Shown here in pieces: positions 27,801 through 37,300 of a stretch of DNA of 64,000 nucleotides. Every line of letters starts with the position of its first letter. The stretch's first letter is position 1. Under the pieces are notes generated by a model, which was not told where the DNA came from, made no database searches, and saw only the letters and a list, made by a program, of their open reading frames with translations. The position numbers were made by a program, and so were the translations under genes. The stretch is from Legionella birminghamensis (lineage in GTDB: Bacteria; Pseudomonadota; Gammaproteobacteria; Legionellales; Legionellaceae): contig NZ_UGNW01000001.1 of assembly GCF_900452515.1 (NCBI RefSeq), positions 1,364,001-1,428,000 on the forward strand, given 5' to 3'.

Positions 27801-30406
27801 ATCTTAGCCTGTTGCAGTCGCAGTCTGAATTCTCTTCCCTTTCCTCCTGGGCGGAAACCACTGCATCCCTTGCAGCGGCGCGCGATAGTAATAAAGCAGT
27901 GATGTGCGGGATGCAAACCTTATCCCGTCGTCCACATCACCATGAGCCCGATTACTGTTATAAATTGTTTGTTTTTGATTTTCAGCTAGCGGCCAGGATC
28001 CTGAGCCTTCGTTCTATTGAGGATGTTTTCATCCTCGGATATCCAGAGCGATATTCTGGTTATTGCATGCAGGATTTTTATTTTCAGATGGTAATTGATT
28101 TTGCTTTGGAAGAACTCATCAATGCTGAGGACGGCAATGATTGGCTGCCTCAGCGTCTTATGCATTTACCAAAATTAGAAGAAATTAGCTTGTTACGTGC
28201 CAAGCATCAGAAAAATTCAGCAAGAACCTTTACTCGTGGTTATATAGAGGACATTTACGATATTGATGTCGATAGTTTTCCACCTCCCAAGGTTAGCGGC
28301 AAACAGGCGGAAATTATGAAAGCCGCGCTTTTGCATATGAAAAAAGAAATCAAACGATGTTTAAAAAATGTGGACAAACTGCATAGGCAGGCAGAGAGTG
28401 GGGATTTTAGGGATAGCCTGGACATTGATGAGTCAATAGAAGACATCCAGGAAAAAATTAAGGGCAAAGAGCCTGAGCTAAAATCACGCACAATTAGCAA
28501 ACAAAAGAAAAATGGGAAAGGGGCCTCATCCTCGAGCCTGGTCATACCAGAGAGCTGGGTAGGGTCGAAGCTGAACGAACGTGTTCCTGCCGAAAAAATG
28601 GAGGAGTTCTTACAGAAACAAGAAATTCGGGAGTATCTCTATCCTTATCAGGCAGATGCATTGCGTGCAATGGGTAATTGTGATGAGTCCAAAGGGGTTT
28701 GGAAAATTAGCCCCGGAGGCGGCAAGACGCTGGTCGGGATTGTATTATCTACGTTCCTTATTAGTCAAAATCCTCAGGGTGTGATTCACATTGTAGTCCC
28801 TACTGTCCAGTTAGTAGATCAGTATCGTCAGGAATTTAAAAAGTTTTTAAAGCGAATGGGGAATGATTGCCCCATAAAAAGCAAGAATGTTATCTCGGTA
28901 GACAGCAAGGAGAACGCTGTTTCCAAGAATTTTCTCAACAAGAATAAAGTATTGCAGAAGAAAGCCAGCGTCTTAATCTTCTGTCTGGCCAGCTATTCAA
29001 AACTGCTTGAAGATAAGGACCTGGAAAAACATCGGGCGCCATTGATGGTTATATTGGATGAACATCATCTCTATTCCAGAAAAGCCACGAAATTATTGAA
29101 TAGTGGCGTGCCTTCCATAGGCTTTTCAGCGACACCGGATAATAGTCTTAAGCCCTTTTATGTATTTAATCGGGCTGATTCCCGCCGGGTCGGCACCACA
29201 GCACCTTTAATCGTTGATCGCTTATCTTTTTCGCTGGATATGAAAAAGAACTTAAGGAAACATGAGAAACTGGCGCAATTAATTTGGGTTCATCGCCACC
29301 CTATGAAAGAACCGTTAGCTTCTTACAAGGGAATAATTTTTACCTCTTCGATTAAGGAGGCAAATGAATTAGCTGATGCGATTAATGAAGTACAATTACA
29401 AAAATTGACTGAAGCAGGCAAGCCACTTTCAGTGCCGAAATTAGCTTATGCTATCCACTCAAATGTCGATAGCTGTAGAGAATGGATTGAGGATTTTAAA
29501 GCAAAGAGCCTCACCACGCCTGGTATTCGTATTGTCGTTGACATGCTGGGCACGGGCTATGATGATCAGGATGTTGCCTGGGCCATCTATGCAAAAAATA
29601 ATGGCAGTTCCATTGCGAACCATTCCCAAATGATAGGCAGGGTGATCCGTAAGAATCCACGTTTTCCCAATAAAATTGCTTATTTCCTCACAGACGATGA
29701 GCTGATCCTGGATCCAGACGATACGCCCAAGGATAAGGATGCTCTGGAAATGGCGCATAGCGACTATTTTAGATGTAATCGTGAAGTCATCTATTTCGAG
29801 CTTTTAAACGCTATTGATAAAAAACGCCCCTTTGTGCACTACCGTCCTCTGTTTGAACAGAATTTGCTGGACTATAGCTTATCGAAGTGTCTGCTTTTGT
29901 TATTAAAGGCAGTTCTTTGTGAGGCAGAAGAATGGAGCAAAGGGATGCTGGATACTAATAAGACATTGAAGGAGTCCTGGCGTGACGCTCGGGGTACGGA
30001 GTTTAACCTCCTTGAAATGTTTATTAATGAAGTAATCGGATTAAATGCAGGACATAAAGATCCGTTGAAGGAATCACTGATTAATATCGATTCTTTAGAC
30101 AAGCTACTGGATGTACTGGATACACATGCTCCTCAATTCCTGACACAATTGTCAGAAAAAAATGGCATAAAAGAGAGGCTGAAGAAAGTTGATGCAAACT
30201 ATACGACTATTTTTAGAAAATACAGATGTTTGAATACAGAAAAGGTGTTAGGCTCTTTTATTATTTCTGAGGGACGGCAAGGGGTGAAAATAAGAACAAA
30301 CCCGAACTGCTTTTTATCTCCACAGACATCAAAAGCACCGGCGGAGTCAAGCAGTAATAACGATAAAAAAGAATGCGAACAGTCTTCTCCGACCTATTGG
30401 GGTTAA
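24890..30406 (+). CDS. Giant ankyrin-like repeat protein with C-terminal SF2 helicase core
   Basis: The 1838-residue protein has three parts. Residues 1-740 are about 20 helical repeats of 33-37 residues with the pattern 'GH..YAEYLR..GADIN.IA..AA.GG'. They resemble ankyrin repeats but lack the TPLH turn. A longer N-terminal module recurs ('FFEKICELA' at about 3, 'YFDKIYTLA' at about 256). Residues 740-1250 are a charged linker, including a basic 'HIRKRPKK' patch, and an unknown segment. Residues 1250-1620 form a helicase core: motif I SPGGGKT (Lys1279), motif II DEHH (1390-1393), motif III SATP (1413-1416), motif V 'MLGTGYD' and motif VI 'QMIGRVIRK' (1580-1588). Helicase activity on nucleic acid is likely from these motifs. 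Whether it is a translocated effector or a cellular or anti-phage factor is open. No signal peptide. Confidence 0.88.
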   Translation: MNFFEKICELAIELKEEDIKAFIRENNISIDVFKPKDNMSAAEFLTIERKLDAVNLLLHLGADPSRVARGAAREGNFSLVNYLLHRNVSVSHVAQGFAQGGPKNWRDIKEYREKLSIHYQLGASIDAIAIGAIQGEDFDFADEMRLGGADINLMASTAAAYGYEQFANYLRDQGADPNWIALGRARGGYSTEDLRQEGVNINYILQGAALGGLLDEARSLIEEGADPEWAVEAAMQGGYFFFAEECRIKARKHINYFDKIYTLAKEGKKDELLRLLKDPFISIDVRKQGTDFTAAERLAFEKNKAAVMLLLELGANIHYVARGAARAGDTAFAEKLRRRYSASINMIAQGAGEFGDQMYINFLQMHDASISRLAQGYAVRGDWPTIRELQKKGAKFAGIVQGALEGRQLKNPNYLFEKEFVDLGFLLLYAGLYGQPDLIKEQQQKGMSVNLCAQGFLVGGYLNEVEHLVPSGANIDYMAAAAARSGHLYLAEFLRRRGAKIHVIAAAAAAGGHLNYAKYLKSQGADINTIASSVAQSGNFEYAKELFEEGASPSRIACGAAMGGHEAFAEYFRALGADKREIIRGAIKGGYWEYAHRLAMEEPVIDINIVAGMAAFYYYNEYGEFLRMNHGANIDWMAYLSAKAGNYGYTEYLRMRGANLEKIIKGCKDGNSQPYLDYLATLDDANIRTALAAFTSEIRPDNEVLKSPEAEPSQPVQGDDVVALNVDTLFADAGSPDDSVTDSDPMLLEVTPLSYPPTPEPKEKEPVEQSLKRSQKEAELSEIATEGDKHIRKRPKKANEKNALFSGKYSKKYERVELPYFIAKKSESASYQNSFQFQTLESARKKEGRQRQIKNLVMGKSNFRFASNRNDLPSTDETVTFVFAGRLHDAMIPNPSALGEKQRLLLVVGNYEYEGLNEYYYNENIEFLIIDSLLSETHGNYHPDDIQSRRLAAFIVSFEWRLKNCIYLDDNLSLLQSQSEFSSLSSWAETTASLAAARDSNKAVMCGMQTLSRRPHHHEPDYCYKLFVFDFQLAARILSLRSIEDVFILGYPERYSGYCMQDFYFQMVIDFALEELINAEDGNDWLPQRLMHLPKLEEISLLRAKHQKNSARTFTRGYIEDIYDIDVDSFPPPKVSGKQAEIMKAALLHMKKEIKRCLKNVDKLHRQAESGDFRDSLDIDESIEDIQEKIKGKEPELKSRTISKQKKNGKGASSSSLVIPESWVGSKLNERVPAEKMEEFLQKQEIREYLYPYQADALRAMGNCDESKGVWKISPGGGKTLVGIVLSTFLISQNPQGVIHIVVPTVQLVDQYRQEFKKFLKRMGNDCPIKSKNVISVDSKENAVSKNFLNKNKVLQKKASVLIFCLASYSKLLEDKDLEKHRAPLMVILDEHHLYSRKATKLLNSGVPSIGFSATPDNSLKPFYVFNRADSRRVGTTAPLIVDRLSFSLDMKKNLRKHEKLAQLIWVHRHPMKEPLASYKGIIFTSSIKEANELADAINEVQLQKLTEAGKPLSVPKLAYAIHSNVDSCREWIEDFKAKSLTTPGIRIVVDMLGTGYDDQDVAWAIYAKNNGSSIANHSQMIGRVIRKNPRFPNKIAYFLTDDELILDPDDTPKDKDALEMAHSDYFRCNREVIYFELLNAIDKKRPFVHYRPLFEQNLLDYSLSKCLLLLLKAVLCEAEEWSKGMLDTNKTLKESWRDARGTEFNLLEMFINEVIGLNAGHKDPLKESLINIDSLDKLLDVLDTHAPQFLTQLSEKNGIKERLKKVDANYTTIFRKYRCLNTEKVLGSFIISEGRQGVKIRTNPNCFLSPQTSKAPAESSSNNDKKECEQSSPTYWG

Positions 30407-30413
30407 AAAATAG

Positions 30414-30863
30414 ATGCAAATCTGGATTGATGGCGATGCCTGCCCGAAGGCGATTAAGGAAATTGTGTTCCGGGCGGCAATTCGAACGCAAAATTTACTG
30501 ATCATTGTTTCGAATCATAGCCTGATGATTCCTGCATCCCCTTATATCAAAAAATATCAGGTGGGTGCAGGTTTTGATATGGCGGACAGGCATATTGTTG
30601 AAAACATGAGCCCTGGCGATTTGGTCATCACAGCCGATATCCCTTTGGCCGATGCAGTGATTACTAAAGGCGGATTTGCCTTGAATCCCAGAGGCGAAAT
30701 GTATACAGCAAATAATATAAAAAGCCATTTGGCGATGCGGAACTTAAATGAAGTCTTGCGAGGTGCGCAGATGATTTCCGGCGGGCCGCCTAAATTAAGC
30801 GCTAAAGAAATCCAAAGTTTCGCTAATGGTCTGGATCGGTTTTTAGCTTCTCATGTGAAGTAG
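30414..30863 (+). CDS. yaiI: UPF0178 / YaiI family protein (DUF188)
   Basis: The 149-residue protein matches the YaiI/YqxD family throughout: 'IWIDGDACPKAIKEI' at the start, 'GFDMADRHIVENMSPGDLVITADIPLAD' style residues in the middle (seen as DMADRHIVENM and VITADIPLAD), and 'LNPRGEMYTANNI'. The acidic residues suggest a PIN-like nuclease fold; no function is firmly established. It starts 8 bp after the giant helicase gene, so the two may share a transcript, though the family is widely distributed without that neighbour. Confidence 0.93.
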   Translation: MQIWIDGDACPKAIKEIVFRAAIRTQNLLIIVSNHSLMIPASPYIKKYQVGAGFDMADRHIVENMSPGDLVITADIPLADAVITKGGFALNPRGEMYTANNIKSHLAMRNLNEVLRGAQMISGGPPKLSAKEIQSFANGLDRFLASHVK

Positions 30864-30896
30864 CAGTTCGACGGTCACGAGAGGACGCCTTTGTGG

Positions 30897-31169
30897 TATC
30901 TACAAAAATGCGTCGAATCCCCGCGGCTGCGACCGCGGGGCCCATGTCTGGTGGCCGAACCTGTAATTTGAGTTGCAATGTTGCCAAGAAATAGAGGGTG
31001 AAAAGGCACAAGACTGATACCCTGAATAGGCATCATTTGGGCCCCGCGGTCAAGCCGCGGGGATTCGGATGGTGCTGCCGCGGGGATTCGGATGGTGCTG
31101 CCGCGGGGATTCGGATGGTGCTGCCGCGGGGATTCGGGTGGCGCTGCCGCGGGGATTCGGGTGGCGCTG
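30897..31169. repeat. Hairpin-bounded element, core family B, copy 1, with 23-bp tandem array
   Basis: The left hairpin is 30919-30940 (CCCCGCGG/CCGCGGGG) and the right hairpin 31042-31062, with a 101-bp core between. The right arm continues as five 23-bp tandem units (31055-31169) made of CCGCGGGGATTCGG plus ATGGTGCTG; the last two units share two base changes. The core keeps blocks such as CAATGTTGCCAA and an AAATAG in the same orientation as the copy at 55.7 kb. TATCTACAAAA at 30897 resembles the outer terminal repeat of the other B copies. This fills the 30864-31208 gap between yaiI and glpD; no gene is supported there. Confidence 0.8.
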
Positions 31170-31208
31170 CGTGGATTCGGTTGAGCTTCGCCCCGGTGCT
31201 CCGTAGTG

Positions 31209-32696
31209 CTATCCACCGTGTTGGCGGCAGTAATTTTCTAATTTTACTTTCTCTTGAACCGACAGCTCTAGTCCGAGTTTGGTTCTTCGCCATAGAATGT
31301 CTTCTGCACAGCTTGCCCATTCCTGTCCCATCAGATAATCGATTTCCTTTGTGTATAACCCATGACCAATATTTTCCCCAAGATCAGTCATTTTCTTACA
31401 ATCTGCAAGAATAAATTCGGTTCTTGTGCCATAGGAACGCAGGTATCGATTGAGGATCGTAGGGTTTAGCCAGTGATATATTTCTTTCGCATGGAATTGG
31501 TATTCATTAAACGACATGGAATCCAGTACAGCACCCGGTAAGGCTATTTTTGCACTGCTTGCGGGCTGAAGTCTGGGGAAAACCGGTTTCAACTGATCAA
31601 TTGCTTCACAGGCTAGCTGGCGGTAGGTGGTAATTTTTCCGCCGTAAATTGTAATCACTGGCGCTGGTGATTGATTGAGATGAAAAAGATAATCGCGGCT
31701 CAATGCTTGCGGGCTTTCTCCTGGCTTAAACAAGAGAGGCCTGACGCCGCTCCAGGTATTGATGATATCGCCATGTGTTAGATGATGTTTAAAATAACCG
31801 CGAATTAATTGAAAAAGATAATTGATTTCGAGCGGGGAGATAGCCACATGATCCAAATCCCCTGAAAAAGGAACATCGGTGGTTCCAATCATGGTATGGC
31901 CATGATAAGGGATCACAAACACAATGCGGTTATCAGTATTCTGCAATAAATAAGCATGATCCCCTTCATACAATTTATGAACAACAAAATGACTGCCCTG
32001 TACCATCGATATTTTATAATAGGATTCAATTCCAAGAAGATTGTTAAGCGGCTCCACCCAGGGGCCAGCCGCGTTAATAACGACTTTGGCATTAACGGTT
32101 TCTACCTGCTGGCTTTTATTGCGGGTTCGAAGCATCCATTGGTTATTATGCGTTTCAGCGGCAATCAACTCCGTATTGGGTAAAATAGCAGCACCATACT
32201 CTTTGGCCAATAGTGCGTTAACCAGCGTCAGACGTGAGTCATCCGTCGTGCAGTCGGAGAACAGAAATCCCTTGCTAAACTCTGGATTCAGGGCTCTGAA
32301 GTAGTCAGGCGATTTATTTCGTTTGATTAAGCGGCTTCTCGGCAATTTGTTTTTGCGGCTAAGATTATCATAAAGAAAAAGTCCGGTACGTAATAACCAG
32401 GTAGGGCGCATTGATTGTAAATAAGGCAGAACAAAGGAAGTCGGGTAAACAAGATGAGGAGCAAGGCTTAGAAGCAGTTGCCGTTCGTCCAGGGCTTTCT
32501 TTACCAGGGAGAAATCGTAGTATTCAAGATATCGGAGTCCGCCATGGATTAATTTGCTGCTGTTCGATGAAGTTTTCGAGCCGATATCGTCCTTTTCCAG
32601 TAATATGACGGAAAGCCCGCGTTCGGCTGCATCTGCTGCAATACCGCAGCCATTAATTCCTCCGCCGATAACCGCAACATCGTATCCTTTAACCAT
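31209..32696 (-). CDS. glpD: Aerobic glycerol-3-phosphate dehydrogenase
   Basis: The 495-residue protein opens with the FAD-binding 'YDVAVIGGGINGCGIAADA' and has the DAO-family markers 'SSKLIHGGLRYLE', 'DDSRLTLVNALLA', 'GTTDVPFSGD' and a C-terminal 'GKITTYRQLA' followed by the helical C-terminal domain. It oxidises sn-glycerol-3-phosphate to dihydroxyacetone phosphate at the inner membrane and feeds electrons to quinone. It is divergent from glpK with 63 bp between the starts, so the two probably share a control region. No glpF or glpR is in the window. Confidence 0.96.
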   Translation of the reverse strand: MVKGYDVAVIGGGINGCGIAADAAERGLSVILLEKDDIGSKTSSNSSKLIHGGLRYLEYYDFSLVKKALDERQLLLSLAPHLVYPTSFVLPYLQSMRPTWLLRTGLFLYDNLSRKNKLPRSRLIKRNKSPDYFRALNPEFSKGFLFSDCTTDDSRLTLVNALLAKEYGAAILPNTELIAAETHNNQWMLRTRNKSQQVETVNAKVVINAAGPWVEPLNNLLGIESYYKISMVQGSHFVVHKLYEGDHAYLLQNTDNRIVFVIPYHGHTMIGTTDVPFSGDLDHVAISPLEINYLFQLIRGYFKHHLTHGDIINTWSGVRPLLFKPGESPQALSRDYLFHLNQSPAPVITIYGGKITTYRQLACEAIDQLKPVFPRLQPASSAKIALPGAVLDSMSFNEYQFHAKEIYHWLNPTILNRYLRSYGTRTEFILADCKKMTDLGENIGHGLYTKEIDYLMGQEWASCAEDILWRRTKLGLELSVQEKVKLENYCRQHGG

Positions 32697-32759
32697 GTAT
32701 TCAGCTCTCCGTCAAAAGCGTATAGAATTATTTCCATAACAATAAAAAGAGAATAGGGC

Positions 32760-34226
32760 ATGACCTACTTACTTGCAATCGATCAGGGAACAAGCAGTAC
32801 AAGAGCCATGCTCTATGAACGTAATGGCAGGCTTGTCTCCTCGAGCCAATATCCTCTTACCCAATATTATCCTGAATCCGGGTGGGTTGAACATTGCCCG
32901 GAAGAAATTTGGTCCAAAACATTGGCTGCCATGAAGGATGTTGTTAATGGCATTGATTTAAAATCCATTCTTGCCTGCGGAATAACCAATCAGCGGGAAA
33001 CGGTTTTGGTTTGGAACAGAAAAACCGGGGAATGCCTGCACCGGGCTATTGTCTGGCAAGACCGAAGAACCCAGGATTTCTGTGATAGACTGCAAGCCGA
33101 GCGAGAGAATATACAGGCTAAAACCGGCCTTTTACCGGATCCCTATTTTTCTGCCAGCAAGATTCACTGGCTCATTGAAAATAATCCTGAGGTACGCCGC
33201 CTGGCGGATTCTGCTGAGCTGGCTGCAGGTACAGTAGACAGTTTTTTAATCTGGCGGCTGACCCGAGGCAAATCGCATGTCACGGATATAACCAATGCTT
33301 CGAGAACCTTGTTATTTAACCTCCACGAAAAACAGTGGGACAGGGATTTGCTTAGCTTATTTAAAGTGAATCCTCAACTGTTACCGGAAGTGCTTCCCTG
33401 TGATGCCCATTTTGGAAGCATCGACAGCTCCTGGCTTGGCGCTGAAATTCCCATCACAGGTGTTGCGGGAGATCAGCAGGCCGCCCTGATAGGACAGCGC
33501 TGCTTTAAAAAAGGGATGGTTAAAGCGACTTACGGTACAGGAGGCTTTTTGATGATGAACACTGGGGAACACCCGGTTTCATCTGCTAATCAGCTGTTAA
33601 GTACCATCGCCTACCAGGTTAACAATCAAATTGCCTATGCCCTGGAAGGAAGCCTTTATCATGCCGGGACTACCATTAAATGGCTAAGGGATGAAATGAA
33701 GCTCATTCAATCGGCTGCGGAAACTGAAGCCTTGGCCAGATCGATCAATGACAATGCGGGAGTTTATCTTGTTCCAGCATTTACAGGTTTGGGTGCACCG
33801 TACTGGATCCCCGCTTCCGGCGCTATGATCACGGGTCTTTCCCGTACTAGCAATCGCGCACATATTGCCCGGGCTGCACTGGAAAGCGTTGCCTATTTAA
33901 CGCGCGAAGTCATTGCCTGCATGCAGGAAGCTTGCAGAACGGATTTATCCATTTTGCGTGTAGACGGTGGGATGGCAGCCAATGACTGGCTTCTTCAGTT
34001 CCTGGCCAATCAGTGCCGTATGACTGTGCAAAAGCCGCTTGATATCGAATCAACAGCGCAGGGCGCAGCGATGCTTGCAGCTTTGGGCTCTGCCCTATAT
34101 TCCAATCTTGAAGCTTTGGAAAGCAGCTGGGAATGTGCCAGAACCTATCATTTTAATGATGATTCTGTACAGCGGAAAAGAGATTTCGATGGATGGAAAA
34201 AGGCGGTGGAAATGTTACGGGCTTGA
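32760..34226 (+). CDS. glpK: Glycerol kinase
   Basis: The 488-residue FGGY-family kinase starts 'YLLAIDQGTSSTRAML' (phosphate-1 motif). It contains 'WQDRRTQDFCD', 'GTVDSFLIWRLT', 'GVAGDQQAALIGQ', 'YGTGGFLMMNTG' and 'RVDGGMAANDWLLQF', all GlpK signatures. It phosphorylates glycerol with ATP to glycerol-3-phosphate, the substrate of the divergent glpD product. In L. pneumophila glycerol use supports intracellular growth. Two hairpins lie downstream before the giant RTX gene. Confidence 0.97.
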   Translation: MTYLLAIDQGTSSTRAMLYERNGRLVSSSQYPLTQYYPESGWVEHCPEEIWSKTLAAMKDVVNGIDLKSILACGITNQRETVLVWNRKTGECLHRAIVWQDRRTQDFCDRLQAERENIQAKTGLLPDPYFSASKIHWLIENNPEVRRLADSAELAAGTVDSFLIWRLTRGKSHVTDITNASRTLLFNLHEKQWDRDLLSLFKVNPQLLPEVLPCDAHFGSIDSSWLGAEIPITGVAGDQQAALIGQRCFKKGMVKATYGTGGFLMMNTGEHPVSSANQLLSTIAYQVNNQIAYALEGSLYHAGTTIKWLRDEMKLIQSAAETEALARSINDNAGVYLVPAFTGLGAPYWIPASGAMITGLSRTSNRAHIARAALESVAYLTREVIACMQEACRTDLSILRVDGGMAANDWLLQFLANQCRMTVQKPLDIESTAQGAAMLAALGSALYSNLEALESSWECARTYHFNDDSVQRKRDFDGWKKAVEMLRA

Positions 34227-34241
34227 AATAGGCCTGAGGAT

Positions 34242-34261
34242 GAGCAAAGCGCCGTTTGCTC
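34242..34261 (+). terminator. Hairpin after glpK
   Basis: GAGCAAA (34242-34248) pairs perfectly with TTTGCTC (34255-34261) around GCGCCG, 16 bp past the glpK stop. No T-tract follows, so it is a weak terminator candidate. Confidence 0.35.
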
Positions 34262-34286
34262 GTCCATTGACTGAAAAATAAATGCA

Positions 34287-34313
34287 CAAAAAGAGATCGG
34301 ATTTTTCCGATCT
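34287..34313 (-). terminator. Rho-independent terminator pointing left
   Basis: Read on the minus strand, AGATCGGA-AAAA-TCCGATCT forms a perfect 8-bp stem (34294-34313) followed by C and TTTTT. On the plus strand the same hairpin has an A-tract before it and no T-tract after. No minus-strand gene ends here, so it would stop antisense transcription coming from the giant RTX gene or its promoter region. Confidence 0.55.
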
Positions 34314-34360
34314 GAACTATAGTTAATATATGATGTGATTTGCTCCTGGAAGGATGTTGT

Positions 34361-37300
34361 ATGGTGAAGGCCACAAGCTCCAGGATCTTTAGTCAACTTG
34401 CGTTAAATGACCATCCAGGTATATCCATTCATCTTGGTGTAATACAGATTCAAGTTGCTAAGGTTCTTCCACTTTTTTTTTCAAATGCCGAATTTCCCGT
34501 TAACAGCAGTTTTTTTGATGAACCAAACCCAAAGTATCCACCCGCCAATGTAGCAGAAAGAGATAGCCCTCAATCAGCGGTCAATTTCTTTGACTATTTG
34601 TTCACGCTTTTTTCCTCCCCTGGAGCCTCTGACCTATTGTTTCCAGAGTTGGATAATCAGGATGGATTCACCTTTGTTATTTATAACCCCTATTATTCTT
34701 ATGGGCGTGTAGGCGCAGGATATGACACTCTAAGCATTGAATATGCTGATTTTAAGAGAATCAACCCTAACTGGTATTATTTAACTGACCGATTAGAGTT
34801 ACTGGAAGACATTGCTGAAGCGCGTGCTGAATCGAAAGAAGATGCTAATCCTTCAGTCAGCTTCTCCCTTTCTGAATCAGGGCTTCTAGGCGGGAATAAC
34901 CCGAATGCTGAAACTAGTTTTTCAGGGAGTCTGGCAGTATTTAATATGCAGAATAATGTGCTTTCATTGGCTGGAGGCTCGGGTACTATGCCCCTTACGG
35001 CCAATGATCTTCCAATCACTTACAGGGTTGAGGACTCACGGCTCATTGCACAAGCAGGCGGGGAGACAATATTTATTCTAGAAATACTGCCGAATAATGA
35101 ATTTCACTTCCAATTAAACAATTCAATCGATCATCCTCTACCTGGTCCCGATCATATAGTAATCGATTTGAGCCAGTTTATTCAGATAGGCGATAATAGC
35201 TTGCCGCCAGGTACATTTATTATCACTATCAATGATGATCTGCCTTTAACGGATCCATCGAATAACCAGCAGCCTATGCTTCATGAAGACGGCCTTCCCG
35301 GAGCGAATATCGATACAGCAAATCCGATAGCAGAGATTAGCGGTACACTGTCAGGGCTGATATCCTTCGGGGCAGACGGTGATGGCGGTTTTCATTTTTT
35401 ACCTGAACCTGTTTTAACGACGATACTCAATACTTTGGAATTAAGCTCCGGCGGGCAAGCACTGGACTATCAGGTAGTGAATGGCATTCTTAATGCCACA
35501 AAGCCGGACGGAAGTACTGTTTTTAACTTTGAATTAAATTTAGATGGCAGTTACCAGTTCAGTCTTCAACAGCAGCTGGATCATTTAGGATCACATTCAG
35601 TAGCCACACCCATCCCACTGGGTTTTCTCATTCAGGCAATGGATGGCGACGGGGACAGCATGACCTTGAATAACCAGTTCACTATCGTAATAGCGGATGA
35701 TACGCCTTTTGTCCTGCTTTCTAACAATATGCCGGCCCCGTTACTGGCTGGCGACAGCATTTTAAATGTTGCACTGAGCATTGATCTTGCTGACAGTTTT
35801 ATCCCTTTGGGAGGAGCAGACGGTCTTTCATCAGTTAATTATCATTTACAGGTTAATACGGCTATAAGTGGATTAAACGATAGTTTGAGCGGCTTGCCTG
35901 TAGTACTTAGTCTCAATTCATCCGGAGATGTGGTGGGATATGCAGGTATCAATCTTGTGTTAATTATCTCTATAGATAGCGATGCGGAACTTACATTTAC
36001 GCAGTTTCGTCCACTTATTCATCCTGATCAAACCAGCATCAATGAATTAATTCAATTTCCTTCTGGACTGGTAAGCGTCGTTGCTGCAGCGGTGGATGGA
36101 GACGGTGATCAAAATAGTGCCTTTCTTGATATCTCGTCGTTAATTTCAATTCAGGATGCCGGGCCTGAATTAGTTGTCATTGATCCGGGGTCAAATGCTT
36201 TATTGGTCGATGAAGCCTCCCTGGCTGTTAATAGCTCCATTCTTTTAAGTACTTTATTTAGCAGTGACGCAGGGCCGGATGGCGGCAGCACTGATTATCA
36301 ATTCCAACTGGCCGGCACGAATTCGGGTTTAATCGACAGTTTAAGCGGCCTGCCTGTTTTATTGAGTATTAATGCCGGCGGCAATGTGGAAGGCCGTGCC
36401 GGCGGTTTACTGGTGTTCACCTTAAGTGTCGATGCCAGTTCCATTGTCCTGGATTTGGATCGCGCCGTGATCCACGCCTCTGGCAATGGCACGAATACCC
36501 TGTTATTTCCTGAAGATATCATCAGCTTAGTGGCCACGGTAACGGACGGCGATCAGGATACGGTCACTGACAGTGTGGATGTGGGTGCATTGATCCAGAT
36601 AATTGACGGCATACCTGCCTTAAGCGTTGACGGGAGCGTATTGGGCAGTCTAACTGTCAATGAAAACACTTTAAACAACACGGCCAGCCTTTCGCTGGCG
36701 GCTGCATTTACGGCAGCGATTGGCGCAGATGGCAGCCAGCCGATTGCTTATAATTTGCAGATTGATAATACCAATAGCGGCCTGACTGATACCTTAAGCC
36801 AGGAAATGGTGGTACTCAGCCAAAATGGAAATGTGGTGGAAGGCCGCACACAGTTGGGTGATGAGCTGGTATTTACCATAAGTTTAGCAAGCGATGGCGA
36901 GCTCTCTTTTACACAGCTACGTCCTGTAGTCCATGTCGATGGCAATGGAACGAATCTGATTAATTTTGGCAGCGGCATTGTCAGTGTGCAGGGCAGTTTA
37001 AGCGACTTGGATGGCGACAATAGTACTGCCCAACTCGATCTGGGTACTGTTATCAGTATCATCGATGATATTCCAGTCCTGACAGTTGATGCGGGTCAAA
37101 TCGGCAGTCTGTCCGTTCTTGAAAGCCAATTGGGTGTTACCGACAGTGTATCGCTGGCCGCAGCCTTTGCCAGGGATTTGGGTGCTGATGGCGGTTCGGT
37201 GACTTATGGGCTGGAAATTAGGGAAAGTAATTCAGGGCTTATCGACAGCCTGAGCGGAGCCGCAGTGCTTCTCAGCAATAACAATGGGGTTATTGAGGGA

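Noticed and set aside
24890-30406. Type I or III restriction enzyme subunit
   Set aside because: Helicase motifs fit SF2, but no nuclease, methyltransferase or specificity gene is adjacent and the N-terminal solenoid does not fit.
31055-31169. CRISPR-like array
   Set aside because: The 23-bp units are directly adjacent with no unique spacers, and no cas genes are present.
30998-31414. Open frames with Gly/Arg/Pro-rich translations across the element near 31 kb
   Set aside because: They are translations of the 23-bp tandem array in several frames on both strands; no ribosome site and no conserved protein pattern.
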